Shown: positions 44,067 through 51,810, counted from the first letter of the stretch. The stretch: DNA of 64,000 nucleotides from Candidatus Arcticimaribacter forsetii (GCF_910589745.1 NZ_OU342399.1:992001-1056000), one strand, 5' to 3'. Notes: a model not told the origin generated them from the sequence alone. A program made the numbers and translations.

Positions 44067-46112
44067 ATGAAAAAATTACTTCAGGCGTTTTTTAATTATC
44101 AATCAATACTATACAAGGCCTTCTTGTTTATATTTTCTTGTTTATTCATTGTGTATGTTTTTCCAAAGAAAGGACAATTTAAATATGAATACAGAAAAGG
44201 ACAGGCTTGGGAGTATGAAAACCTTAGAGCGCCTTTTGATTTCGCAATCTTAAAAACAGAAAAAGAACTTTCAATTGAGAAAAAACAACTCAAAAAAGAG
44301 TTGCCTACTTATTTTAATGTTAATTCCTCTATTCAGAAAAAGGTAGAATCTACCTATACTCAAAATTTTGCTACATATTTTACTTTTCCAGTAAACTCAA
44401 AACGTTACAAAAGACATTTTGAGTATGGACTAAACTTAATTGATGAAATTTACTCAAAAGGAATTTTACCACTAAACTATAAGCATGAGGGAGGTAAAAA
44501 AGTGAGTTTAATTAAAGATCATGCTGAAACAGAATATAATTTTGATCAGCTTTTAAGACCAGAGGATTTATTAGAATTTTTAAATAAAAACATCAATTCA
44601 ACTAGTTTCGCTAGTTACACAAGTTTGTATTACAAAATTTTATTTGAAAGTATTGAGCCTAATTTGAAGTATGATATTCGATTTAATGAGCAGCAATTAG
44701 AAGCAGCATATTCTAAACTATCTATCTCTAGAGACCTAATTCCTGCAGGGAATATAATTATTACCAAAGGAGAGCTTATTGATGCAACAAACTTTCAAGA
44801 GTTAGAATCATTAAAACTCCAGTACGACACTCGTTTATATACAGTTGCTAATATCTATTGGATTCTTCTGGGGCATATTATTTTGGTAGGATTAGCATTG
44901 TTAATGTTAATGCTATTTATATATAAATACCGTCCTGTGATTTTTAATAATAACACGAAGCTAACCTTTATTTTTAGTAATGTAATTTTAGTTGTTTTTT
45001 TCACGGTAACAGTTCTTAATTTCGACAGTTCATACTTATATATTGTTCCAATATGTATTTTACCTTTACTTTTAAAAGCTTTCTTTGATGCAAGAGTAGG
45101 ATTGTTTGTTCATGTTTTAACTGTTTTAATTCTTGGATTTATAGTTCCTAACAGCTTTGAGTATATGTTTCTTCAAATCATGGCAGGAATAGTCACTATT
45201 CTTTCAGTTTCAGAATTATATAAAAGAGCTAATTTATTCATATCAATCGGGCAAATTATTTTCATTTACCTAATTGGCTATTTTGCATTTTTTATAATCC
45301 ATGAGGGAGGAATAGAAGGTATTTCCTTAAATATTCTTGGTCTTTTTGTTCTTAATGGGGTGTTTACATTATTTGTTCAACCTCTTATTTACCTATTCGA
45401 AAAGCTCTTTAATTTAGTTTCAGATGTTTCTTTATTGGAATTATCAGATACTAATTCAGCATTTTTCAAAGAATTTTCAGATAAAGCTCCGGGAACATTT
45501 CATCATTCACTTCAGGTTGCAAACCTTTCGGAATCTGCAGCTAGTGCAATTGGGGCAAACGCATTGCTCACTAGAGTAGGCGCTTTGTATCATGATATCG
45601 GAAAAATCAATAATCCGGTTTATTTTACTGAAAATCAGCGTGGAACTATTTCTCCACATAATGAAATATCACCCAAAGAAAGTGCACAAATCATAATTGA
45701 TCATGTAATAAAAGGTGTTGAGGTAGCAAAAAAAATTAAACTTCCAGATCGAGTAGTTGATTTCATAAGAACACACCACGGTACTTCCAAAGTTTATTAT
45801 TTCTATAAAAAACATGAAGAATTAACCGGTGAAATCAATGAAGATGATTTTGTCTATTCAGGCCCGAAACCTTTTTCAAAAGAAACAGCTATTTTAATGA
45901 TGGCCGATGGGGTGGAAGCTGCTTCTAAGAGTATTAAAGAACCTACTGTAGAGATTCTTAAGGAATTCGTTAATAAGATCATCAATATGCTATTAGAAGA
46001 AAAGCAATTTATGAATTCTAATATTACATTAGCTGAAATCGAAATTGTTAAAAAAGTTTTTATTGATAAGCTGATAAACATTTATCACTTGAGAATAGAA
46101 TATCCTGAATAA
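44067..46112 (+). CDS. 7TM-HD phosphohydrolase (PgpH-type c-di-AMP phosphodiesterase family)
   Basis: A 681-residue membrane protein. One N-terminal helix is followed by an extracytoplasmic 7TMR-HDED domain (about 50-260), seven transmembrane helices (about 265-450) and a C-terminal HD domain. HD motifs are FHHSLQVANL, ALYHDIGKI (the HD pair), HNEISPKESAQII and IRTHHGT. Listeria PgpH with this layout hydrolyses cyclic di-AMP, so a c-di-AMP role is inferred. It lies directly upstream of tRNA-Ser. Confidence 0.9.
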   Translation: MKKLLQAFFNYQSILYKAFLFIFSCLFIVYVFPKKGQFKYEYRKGQAWEYENLRAPFDFAILKTEKELSIEKKQLKKELPTYFNVNSSIQKKVESTYTQNFATYFTFPVNSKRYKRHFEYGLNLIDEIYSKGILPLNYKHEGGKKVSLIKDHAETEYNFDQLLRPEDLLEFLNKNINSTSFASYTSLYYKILFESIEPNLKYDIRFNEQQLEAAYSKLSISRDLIPAGNIIITKGELIDATNFQELESLKLQYDTRLYTVANIYWILLGHIILVGLALLMLMLFIYKYRPVIFNNNTKLTFIFSNVILVVFFTVTVLNFDSSYLYIVPICILPLLLKAFFDARVGLFVHVLTVLILGFIVPNSFEYMFLQIMAGIVTILSVSELYKRANLFISIGQIIFIYLIGYFAFFIIHEGGIEGISLNILGLFVLNGVFTLFVQPLIYLFEKLFNLVSDVSLLELSDTNSAFFKEFSDKAPGTFHHSLQVANLSESAASAIGANALLTRVGALYHDIGKINNPVYFTENQRGTISPHNEISPKESAQIIIDHVIKGVEVAKKIKLPDRVVDFIRTHHGTSKVYYFYKKHEELTGEINEDDFVYSGPKPFSKETAILMMADGVEAASKSIKEPTVEILKEFVNKIINMLLEEKQFMNSNITLAEIEIVKKVFIDKLINIYHLRIEYPE

Positions 46113-46139
46113 AATATCTTGTAATTTTTCAGAAAAGGA

Positions 46140-46170
46140 TTGTTTAATATTATTTAAAAATTTACATTTG
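46140..46170 (+). promoter_or_regulatory. tRNA-Ser promoter (-33 TTG / -7 TACATTTG)
   Basis: TTG at 46140-46142 and TACATTTG at 46163-46170 are 20 bases apart, ending 23 bases before the mature tRNA. Confidence 0.72.
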
Positions 46171-46193
46171 CACCTCTGTTATCAGAAACCTAA

Positions 46194-46277
46194 GGAGAGG
46201 TGCCAGAGTGGTAATGGAGCAGATTGCTAATCTGTCGACGGGTGACTGTCGCCAGGGTTCGAGTCCCTGTCTCTCCG
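46194..46277 (+). tRNA. tRNA-Ser (anticodon GCU)
   Basis: An 84-base class II tRNA. The acceptor GGAGAGG pairs with TCTCTCC, with G discriminator. The anticodon loop TTGCTAA gives GCT on the DNA strand. A long variable arm and the GGTTCGAGTCC T-arm are present. CCA is not encoded. It marks the left edge of the accessory island. Confidence 0.96.
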
Positions 46278-46284
46278 CAATATA

Positions 46285-46321
46285 AATCCGTAAGGCGTTA
46301 ATTTATAACACTTTACGGATT
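46285..46321 (+). terminator. Hairpin downstream of tRNA-Ser
   Basis: A perfect 9-bp outer stem (AATCCGTAA/TTACGGATT), extended by mostly paired inner bases, begins eight bases after the tRNA. There is no strong T-run, so it may be a processing or attachment-site structure instead of a terminator. Confidence 0.45.
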
Positions 46322-46817
46322 CTATGTTTTAAATGGGGGTCGTAAGGGGGGTCGAAATTAAATTTTATATTAAAAAAGGAGCTAAAAAAGACTGTACCTT
46401 TTTAAATGGTGAGGATTTTAATTAAACTAAATATAGTAATTATAATTCCATTGAAATATTTAAAGCATAATTACCAAAAAAAATATAAGCACATCCATAA
46501 TCTAGCTTATTTATAATTCAATAAGTCTCCCTATTTAGTTCATAACTTTTTTATCCTTCTTGAACCCCTGTATTTATTAATACACATCCGGTTTCATGTT
46601 TTATTTGTTGATGCTTTTTTGTGTTTAATGATAACAAAAGAATTTTTTCTTGTTATATATATAAGCAAAATCAATTACAGAAAATATAGCACTTTCAGGA
46701 CAATTCTATTGAATTAATACAATGTTATAAATTTTCCTTTTTTTGAAGCGATTTTTAACACAAAAGTGCATTATCCCCGCTGTATCATAACACTAACTCT
46801 AAACTCCTGACAAACAA
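46322..46817. other. Non-coding left arm of the island
   Basis: About 500 very AT-rich bases with no convincing gene. It contains a direct repeat of GGGGGTCG near 46335-46354 and a 30-codon open frame (46333-46425) encoding GVEIKFYIKKGAKKD, which may be a relic of an integrase N-terminus. Otherwise I see nothing recognisable. As the leader of the Rep-like gene it could hold a replication origin. Confidence 0.4.
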
Positions 46818-47198
46818 ATGATTAACATTAAACAGTATGCCGACTCAATCTCCAAGATGTTCAAATGGAACTACACCACAGTCATCAGGACACATTACAA
46901 GCTTAAAGACCATCTAATGGATAAGAAAGTTAGTAAAATGGTCAAAACAAACAACGTAAATGCAGTCTTCTACACTCTAGAAAATGATAGGGATAAGTGG
47001 TCAAATACTTCAACTATAAATCACGCACATTTACTTATTCAGGGAAGAAATTTAACTAGAGAGGACGTAGCTAAATCATTAAACATCAATCCCAAAGCTG
47101 TTATTGATGTAGAGAAAATAAAAGGGGTCAAGAAAATAACAAACTACATCACTAAATCAATGTGGTGTCAAGACTCACATCATAACATATTTTATTAA
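46818..47198 (+). CDS. Small HUH-endonuclease Rep-like protein
   Basis: A 126-residue protein. FYTLE (51-55) sits at the motif 1 position. His69-Ala70-His71 in INHAHLLI resembles the HUH metal motif. Tyr110-Ile-Thr-Lys113 in NYITKSM resembles the Y-xx-K catalytic motif of rolling-circle Rep proteins. The order and spacing fit a minimal Y1 HUH nickase. The N-terminal WNYTTVIRTHYKL is basic and could bind DNA. Similar small proteins occur in phage- and plasmid-like elements. The assignment rests on motifs only. Confidence 0.5.
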   Translation: MINIKQYADSISKMFKWNYTTVIRTHYKLKDHLMDKKVSKMVKTNNVNAVFYTLENDRDKWSNTSTINHAHLLIQGRNLTREDVAKSLNINPKAVIDVEKIKGVKKITNYITKSMWCQDSHHNIFY

Positions 47199-47234
47199 AA
47201 TTAAAAACAGGCAATAACAAAGAAACAACAGAGA

Positions 47235-47561
47235 ATGAGTAGAGATAATTTAAACAGGTTTAAGAAGGGGGAATCAGGTAATCCTAGTGGACGACCAAAA
47301 GGTTCTAAAAACAGAAAAACAATAGCTAGAGAATGGCTTGCATTTCTTCAGGAAGAAACAAACCCTATAAGCGGCCAGATAGAGACTTTAAGTATGGAAG
47401 ATATAATTACACTATCAACTATATTTAAAGCCAAACAAGGGGACGTAAGCGCCTATAAAGCTTTAATGGATTCAGCTTATGGATCAGTCAAACAAAGCTT
47501 AGAATTAACAGATGCAGAAACCCCAATATTTAAGCAATTAGATATAGACGTTATTGATTAA
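47235..47561 (+). CDS. DUF5681 protein, phage small-terminase-like
   Basis: A 108-residue protein opening with FKKGESGNPSGRPKGSKNRKT, the signature of DUF5681. Such proteins are common in prophages and are often placed where a small terminase subunit would be. A helical C-terminal part (SMEDIITLSTIFKAKQGDVSAYKAL) follows. No large terminase, portal or capsid gene is present. Its stop codon is the first three bases of an exact 25-bp repeat that recurs at 49672. Confidence 0.8.
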   Translation: MSRDNLNRFKKGESGNPSGRPKGSKNRKTIAREWLAFLQEETNPISGQIETLSMEDIITLSTIFKAKQGDVSAYKALMDSAYGSVKQSLELTDAETPIFKQLDIDVID

Positions 47562-47583
47562 ATAAAGGTCAAGTGGTAATGAT
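47559..47583 (+). repeat. 25-bp direct repeat, left copy (repeat A edge)
   Basis: Exact match to 49672-49696. The two copies bracket the three exported-protein genes. It begins on the stop codon of the DUF5681 gene. Confidence 0.85.
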
Positions 47584-47723
47584 GCGCCTCCAATATGTTA
47601 AATTTTGATGTTCAGGTAAGAAACAGTGCAAACAACTTATCGGTATTGAACACAAAAACCTTTATCCAACCTCGATTTAATACTCTTAGAGGGGTTTATA
47701 ATTTATAAGCCTTCATCAAAACA

Positions 47724-47748
47724 AAAAACCCTCCATCGGAGGGTTTTT
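47724..47748. terminator. Bidirectional terminator at the cassette start
   Basis: An 11-bp perfect stem (AAAAACCCTCC/GGAGGGTTTTT) with a 3-base loop, 25 bases past the minus-strand lipoprotein gene. Confidence 0.9.
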
Positions 47749-47773
47749 GTTTTCATTTTTTTACAGAGACTCT

Positions 47774-48283
47774 TTACTCCTCGCTAGACTCCTCAGTAGC
47801 ATCTGGCTGAACAGCCATAACCATTCCTGTAGCATCAAAATAATCTCCTGAAGCAACTACCTTTCCGTTTTCTACCATAAAATAATGGTAAGCGTCAACT
47901 GAAAACTCCTTACCTGAAGCAATATTATTTCCAGACCATGTTCCATAAACACGTACGCTTCCATCAACTAATAAAGTTTCCTCATTAACTCCAGGCAACC
48001 AAGCATCTGCTTTGAACGAAACATTTTCAAAACCATTCATATAAAACTCTCCCTGAGCTAAAACCTCTTCATATCCAACTTTTCCAGCTCCATACATTGG
48101 AGATTGGTGCTCAATATTTTCGGCAGTCATCGAATTGAATAGCTCAAAATCTGTTGGTGACTCATAAGTTGAAATGTATTTTTTAGCGACCTCCAGATTC
48201 ACTTTGTAAAGCGTCATATCCTGTGTGTTTGAACAAGAAAATATTACAAGGGTAACAGAAATTAATAAAATAAATTTTTTCAT
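47774..48283 (-). CDS. SnoaL/NTF2-like lipoprotein
   Basis: A 169-residue protein with a lipoprotein signal (LVIFSC, Cys17). The mature part has the cone-like NTF2/SnoaL pattern: helices (VAKKYISTYESPTDFELFNSM) then strands (FENVSFKADAWLP, SVRVYGTWSG, VDAYHYFMVENGKVVASGDYFD). The last strand, in which the conserved Asp/Tyr line a cavity, is typical of these small-ligand-binding folds. It has no recognised catalytic set. It is the first cargo gene of the island. Confidence 0.8.
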   Translation of the reverse strand: MKKFILLISVTLVIFSCSNTQDMTLYKVNLEVAKKYISTYESPTDFELFNSMTAENIEHQSPMYGAGKVGYEEVLAQGEFYMNGFENVSFKADAWLPGVNEETLLVDGSVRVYGTWSGNNIASGKEFSVDAYHYFMVENGKVVASGDYFDATGMVMAVQPDATEESSEE

Positions 48284-48499
48284 AATACAGTAGTTTAATT
48301 ATTGTTAATCAGTAATATACATAAATAATAAGATTAAAAAAAATTCAACATATTGAACAAGTTCGTTTTGCACGCTATTGAGATAAATTATTATACTTCT
48401 GATTAATAAGAAATTTCACATAATCCACACCAAAGTTTTTGTTTAGTGGAACTTTATAATCATGTCCATAAATTTATTTATCAATGACAACTTTTAATA

Positions 48500-48558
48500 C
48501 AAGTGGTAATGACTCTTTGAAGCCCTCACTTAGCAGTTGCTTTCGGTGGGGTTTTTTT
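48500..48558. repeat. Repeat A, copy 1 (terminator-bearing)
   Basis: About 60 bases, roughly 90% identical to 49683-49742. It contains a CCCTCAC/GTGGGG hairpin ending in seven T, and lies directly past the stop of the AhpD-like gene. Confidence 0.85.
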
Positions 48559-48976
48559 ATTCTCCTTTTAGCATTTTTTTAAATGCTTCTAAATCAAATT
48601 CATTACCATAAAATAAAGTGCTCATTTTCATTATATCAGCAGCAATAAGAACCGCAGTTTTTATTTCATCTTCAGACGCTCCTAGCCTCTTTAATTCAGA
48701 AATATGATAAGGAATACAGTATTGACATTTGGTAGCTGCAGAAGTCCCAAGTGCTATTAAATGAGCTTCTTTTTCAGCTATTACACCTTCTTTATACAGA
48801 CCCAGCTGAGCTTTAAAATATGTATCAGCACTTTTCAGAATTGATGAAGGATAAACTGAATTAAATGGACTTGCCTGTAAAAGCTCTTGCTTCTCTTCAG
48901 CTGTAAGAGTAGCGTCTTGTGAATATACCGTCGAGCATATTCCTGCAAATAGAAAAATAAATAATAATTGTTTCAT
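48557..48976 (-). CDS. Exported AhpD/carboxymuconolactone-decarboxylase-like protein
   Basis: A 139-residue protein with a signal peptide (FIFLFAGICSTVYSQ) and an AhpD-like fold. The active-site pattern is Glu70, Cys84-x-x-Cys87 and His91 (KCQYCIPYH), as in AhpD alkylhydroperoxidases. Export is unusual, since characterised AhpD and CMD enzymes are cytoplasmic. It could be a periplasmic peroxide or thiol-redox enzyme. It lies between repeats A and B. Confidence 0.85.
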   Translation of the reverse strand: MKQLLFIFLFAGICSTVYSQDATLTAEEKQELLQASPFNSVYPSSILKSADTYFKAQLGLYKEGVIAEKEAHLIALGTSAATKCQYCIPYHISELKRLGASEDEIKTAVLIAADIMKMSTLFYGNEFDLEAFKKMLKGE

Positions 48977-48995
48977 TTAATTTTTTTAAATTTAA

Positions 48996-49032
48996 TATCA
49001 ATACAATGTACAAAATTGTTTTTAAAGCTTGT
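48996..49032. repeat. Repeat B, copy 1
   Basis: 37 bases with two mismatches to 49636-49672. It is 20 bases upstream of the minus-strand AhpD-like start, so it may carry its promoter. Confidence 0.8.
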
Positions 49033-49041
49033 TTTCGTTAT

Positions 49042-49069
49042 CTGAACTTACTGAAGAGGTTATGGCTGT
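49042..49069. repeat. Repeat C, copy 1
   Basis: 28 bases matching 49774-49801 with two differences. On the plus strand both copies read as short C-terminal tails (SELTEEVMAVV-stop and TELTEEDMPVIEL-stop), so they may be remnants of a duplicated, deleted gene. Confidence 0.65.
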
Positions 49070-49108
49070 GGTTTAGTTGCCAAGCAGGAAAATAATATGT
49101 TTTATTGT

Positions 49109-49624
49109 TTAAGTTTTCTCTTTTGTTGAATTAATTCTAAGTAATGATTTTCCACTCTTATCTTTCATAATAATTCTGGTTTTAATCATTTCATCCGACT
49201 TAAAATTTTCAATTATTTTACCGCTAATACCAGAGTTTGAAAAATCTATAAAGCTCCAGGTCATTGTATTCTCACTTTTATTCCATTTTCCTGTCCAAAA
49301 AGTATTACTGCCGTCGCTTTTAAATTCCCAGCGATTGAATTGACTTGACATTTGGTCATAACAAATAATATATTTACTCGCATTATCATTATAAACCATT
49401 ATTTCAAGGTAATTGTTGGAAAGAATTAAATTTGCCTCTGTTGTACCCCGAATTTCAACACTTTCAGTGATCCAAACGGATTCTTCAAAAACTGCATTAT
49501 TTTTCCATTTGCCTTCCCATTTCATCAATATATCAAATGCACTATTTTTAGATAATTTCTGAGCGTTTAGATAACCTGTCCCTAAAACAGGCATTATCAG
49601 TAAAAGAAGAAGTAGCTTTTTCAT
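49109..49624 (-). CDS. Exported DUF1579-like lipocalin-type protein
   Basis: A 171-residue protein with a signal peptide (LLLLLLIMPVLGTGYLNAQ). The FDILMKWEGKWKNNAVF start and repeating strand pattern (WITESVEIRGTTEANLI, KYIICYDQMSSQFNRWEF, TMTWSFIDFS) resemble DUF1579/lipocalin-like beta-barrels that estimate ligand-dependent responses in secreted proteins. No catalytic residues are evident. It is the third exported cargo gene of the island. Confidence 0.75.
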   Translation of the reverse strand: MKKLLLLLLIMPVLGTGYLNAQKLSKNSAFDILMKWEGKWKNNAVFEESVWITESVEIRGTTEANLILSNNYLEIMVYNDNASKYIICYDQMSSQFNRWEFKSDGSNTFWTGKWNKSENTMTWSFIDFSNSGISGKIIENFKSDEMIKTRIIMKDKSGKSLLRINSTKEKT

Positions 49625-49635
49625 AATATCGAATT

Positions 49636-49672
49636 TATCAATACAATATACAAAACTGTTTTTAAAGCTTGT
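49636..49672. repeat. Repeat B, copy 2
   Basis: Second copy of the 37-base element, 12 bases upstream of the DUF1579-like start; a partial third copy (TTTTTAAAGCTTG) is at 49823-49835. Confidence 0.8.
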
Positions 49673-49742
49673 AAATAAAGGTCAAGTGGTAATGATTCTT
49701 TGTAACCCTCACTTTAGCTGTTGCTTTTGGTGGGGTTTTTTT
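49672..49742. repeat. 25-bp repeat right copy plus repeat A, copy 2
   Basis: 49672-49696 equals 47559-47583 exactly, and 49683-49742 matches the terminator-bearing repeat at 48500-48558. No gene ends here now, which suggests a lost cassette to the right. Confidence 0.85.
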
Positions 49743-49773
49743 GTTTTCTTGTCTACTTAAAAAAAATCCTTAA

Positions 49774-49801
49774 CTGAACTTACTGAAGAGGATATGCCTG
49801 T
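49774..49801. repeat. Repeat C, copy 2
   Basis: Second copy of the 28-base element, 30 bases beyond repeat A copy 2 and just before the partial repeat B. Confidence 0.65.
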
Positions 49802-49915
49802 TATTGAACTGTAATTGTTCCATTTTTAAAGCTTGATATAATAAACTGATGAATCAATAATTCAGCATTTATCTAATTGGAAAAAACCTCCTCCGAAAGT
49901 TGATAATTTTATTTA

Positions 49916-50871
49916 CTAATCAAAAACATCAAAAGCGGATTCCATAATAGAGTCTTTATTTACTTTTTTATATTTCTTTAAAGTCTTAGGGTCTCTAATA
50001 CCAGTTATAGACATAATTATATGGTCGGGCATCATTTTTTCGGCCGCTATAGTTATAAAAGTTCTTCGGGCCGTGTGAGATGCTACCATTTGCCAACGTT
50101 GCTTTATTTCTACAACCTTTTTAGACCCTATGTAACTTGTATTTTTTATTTCTTCTGTAAAGCCCGCTAGCTTGCAGATTTTTTGAATGTTTTGGTTAAA
50201 TTTTTGACTAGATATTTTACCAAGTTCCCAATTATATTTATCTAACAAAGCTTTAAGCTTTGGGTGTAATGGAATAAAAGAATGGGTTTCCGTTTTTTCA
50301 GCTCTTTTTATAATTAAGTCGCCTTGTATATCCGCTTTTTCAAAAACTGAATAGTCCGAAAACCTTTGGCCGGAATAACAACCTATTAAGAATAAGTCTC
50401 TATGTCTTTCTAGCCTTGGTTCAAGTTCAAGTCCCGCTAGGGTATCTAAATCTTGGGTCGTTAAAGAAATATCGTCGGTATCAAAAGGGCTTAGTTTAAT
50501 ATTTTTAAAGTCATTTGGAACTTCAACTCCTTTTTTAATACACCAGTTTAAAAACGTTTTAAAGTAGCCAAAGTTTCTATATAGTGTATTGTCATTTAAC
50601 CCATAATTATCCCTTAAAAAGACTATAAAGCCTACGTAAACATTATCCTTTAAGTCTTTTAAATAAACCTTTTTACCGTTTTCAAATTCTTTAAACTTAT
50701 TAAATATCCTTGCATAATGTTTTATAGATTTATGCTCTACAGAACCAAGGCCCTTTAATTCTTCATAATACAGCCTAAAGTAATTGTCTACCGTTTCAAC
50801 TTCTTTTATAACTTCTACTTCGTTAACCTTAAAATAAGAATCTAGAGATTTTTTTTATTTATCTGCAGTTA
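49916..50871 (-). pseudogene. Tyrosine recombinase (integrase), 5'-truncated relic
   Basis: The frame is open for about 313 codons to 49916 but has no ATG upstream of 50248 and an in-frame TAA at 50855-50857 right after ALTADK. The SAM-like core-binding domain is recognisable (YYEELKGLGSVEHKSIKHYA). Catalytic residues seen are Arg in CYSGQRFSDYS, Lys in AEKTETHSF, and His/Arg in SHTARRTF. The second histidine is replaced in ITGIRDPKTLKKYKK, but the tyrosine remains. The arm-binding N-terminus is lost. It is a decayed Bacteroidota phage/ICE-type integrase. Confidence 0.85.
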
Positions 50872-50981
50872 AAGCTTTTGTTTCTCACTGATAATTAGGG
50901 TAGTTAGATTCTCATGAGTTTAGATTCTATTTTTTTTTGTAATTAGGTGGTATTCGACATAGAAAATTATAAATTTTGAGA

Positions 50982-50989
50982 TATATTTG
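50982..50989 (+). promoter_or_regulatory. TAnnTTTG -7 element for tRNA-Pro/tRNA-Arg
   Basis: TATATTTG lies 36 bases before tRNA-Pro. No clear TTG -33 element was seen. Confidence 0.55.
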
Positions 50990-51025
50990 CGCATCGTTTT
51001 GCAAAAAGCGATGTGGTTGTTCAAT

Positions 51026-51100
51026 CGGGGTGTAGCGTAGCCCGGTCATCGCGCCTGCTTTGGGAGCAGGAGGTCGCAGGTTCGAATCCTGCCACCCCGA
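51026..51100 (+). tRNA. tRNA-Pro (anticodon UGG)
   Basis: The acceptor CGGGGTG/CACCCCG is perfect with A discriminator. The anticodon loop TTTGGGA contains TGG. GGTTCGAATCC forms the T-arm. CCA is not encoded. It is 15 bases upstream of tRNA-Arg, in the same transcript. Confidence 0.96.
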
Positions 51101-51115
51101 CTAAAACAACACTAC

Positions 51116-51189
51116 GGGCCAGTAGCTCAGCTGGATAGAGCATCTCCCTTCTAAGGAGACGGTCAGGGGTTCGAATCCCTTCTGGCTCA
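51116..51189 (+). tRNA. tRNA-Arg (anticodon UCU)
   Basis: The acceptor GGGCCAG/CTGGCTC has one G-U pair. The anticodon stem TCTCC/GGAGA encloses CTTCTAA, giving TCT. The T-arm is GGTTCGAATCC. CCA is not encoded. It marks the right core edge of the island. Confidence 0.96.
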
Positions 51190-51193
51190 CGTA

Positions 51194-51221
51194 AAGCTCC
51201 ACATGCATGTGGGGCTTTTTT
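51194..51221 (+). terminator. Terminator of the tRNA-Pro/tRNA-Arg operon
   Basis: An AAAGCTCCACATG/CATGTGGGGCTTTT stem with one imperfect pair ends in a T-run, five bases after tRNA-Arg. Confidence 0.88.
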
Positions 51222-51270
51222 GTTGTTTTAAAGTATATGAAATAAAGTACCTATTCCAATTACTTCAAGC

Positions 51271-51633
51271 TTAACTTTTAAAAGCAAATGATTCTAAAAC
51301 TTCCATTGAAGTATAGTCTAAAGCTTTTTGGTGGGTTGCCTCTAAAACGATTGATGGTGCTTTCCTTTCTTTAACAGCTTCTAACCATCTTGAAATACAC
51401 AAACACCATTTGTCCCCAGGCTTTAAACCCGGAAAATTCCACTGAGGTATTGGTGTAATCAAATCATTACCTCGAGACGCAGAAAACTCTAGAAACTCTT
51501 TTGTTACAACTGCGCAAACTAAATGCTTTCCACTATCTTCTGAAATGGTTCTACAATATCCATCTCTAAAGTAACCCGTTAATGGGTCATTGCAGCATGA
51601 TATTATTGGACTACCAAAAACATTAAGTTCCAT
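51271..51633 (-). CDS. DUF2237 family protein
   Basis: A 120-residue cytoplasmic protein. It has NVFGSPIISCCNDPLTGYFRDGYC near the N-terminus (key elements: the CC pair, PLTGY and DGYC) and GDKWCLCISRWLEA in the middle, both DUF2237 signatures. Its conserved cysteines and tryptophan suggest ligand binding, but the function is unknown. A small Lacal_2735-type gene lies just upstream on the same strand. Confidence 0.9.
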   Translation of the reverse strand: MELNVFGSPIISCCNDPLTGYFRDGYCRTISEDSGKHLVCAVVTKEFLEFSASRGNDLITPIPQWNFPGLKPGDKWCLCISRWLEAVKERKAPSIVLEATHQKALDYTSMEVLESFAFKS

Positions 51634-51639
51634 ATCAAT

Positions 51640-51810
51640 TTATTTTTGACTTATCGCTTCAATTTTTTTAGCTATTTCTTCAGCTTCGTATGTTTTTTGA
51701 TCACTCTTACTTCTGTTTGTTTTTGAAAGCTCAAATGCTTCTTTTAATAAAGTTTTGTATTTGATTTGTAGCTTTTCTAACTCTGTTTTCTTTTTGAATA
51801 ATCCGAACAT
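51640..51810 (-). CDS. Lacal_2735 family small protein
   Basis: A 56-residue charged helical protein beginning MFGLFKKKTELEKLQIKYKT and continuing LLKEAFELSKTNRSKSDQ, then ending KKIEAISQK. This length, the MFGLFKKK start and the SKTNRSKSD segment match the Lacal_2735 family of small Flavobacteriaceae proteins of unknown function. It is probably a coiled coil. The stop is 6 bases before the DUF2237 start at 51633, so the two form a unit. Confidence 0.85.
   Translation of the reverse strand: MFGLFKKKTELEKLQIKYKTLLKEAFELSKTNRSKSDQKTYEAEEIAKKIEAISQK

Noticed and set aside
48500-48530. tRNA-like fragment: repeat A shares AGTGGTAATG with the D-arm of tRNA-Ser at 46207-46216
   Set aside because: Only ten bases match, and no acceptor stem, anticodon stem or T-arm can be folded around it.
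47559-49742. Integron with attC sites
   Set aside because: The repeats lack paired core-site motifs and no IntI-type integrase is present; the nearby recombinase relic is of the phage/ICE type.
46818-50871. Complete prophage
   Set aside because: No capsid, portal, large terminase, tail or lysis genes are present in 4 kb, and the integrase is inactive.
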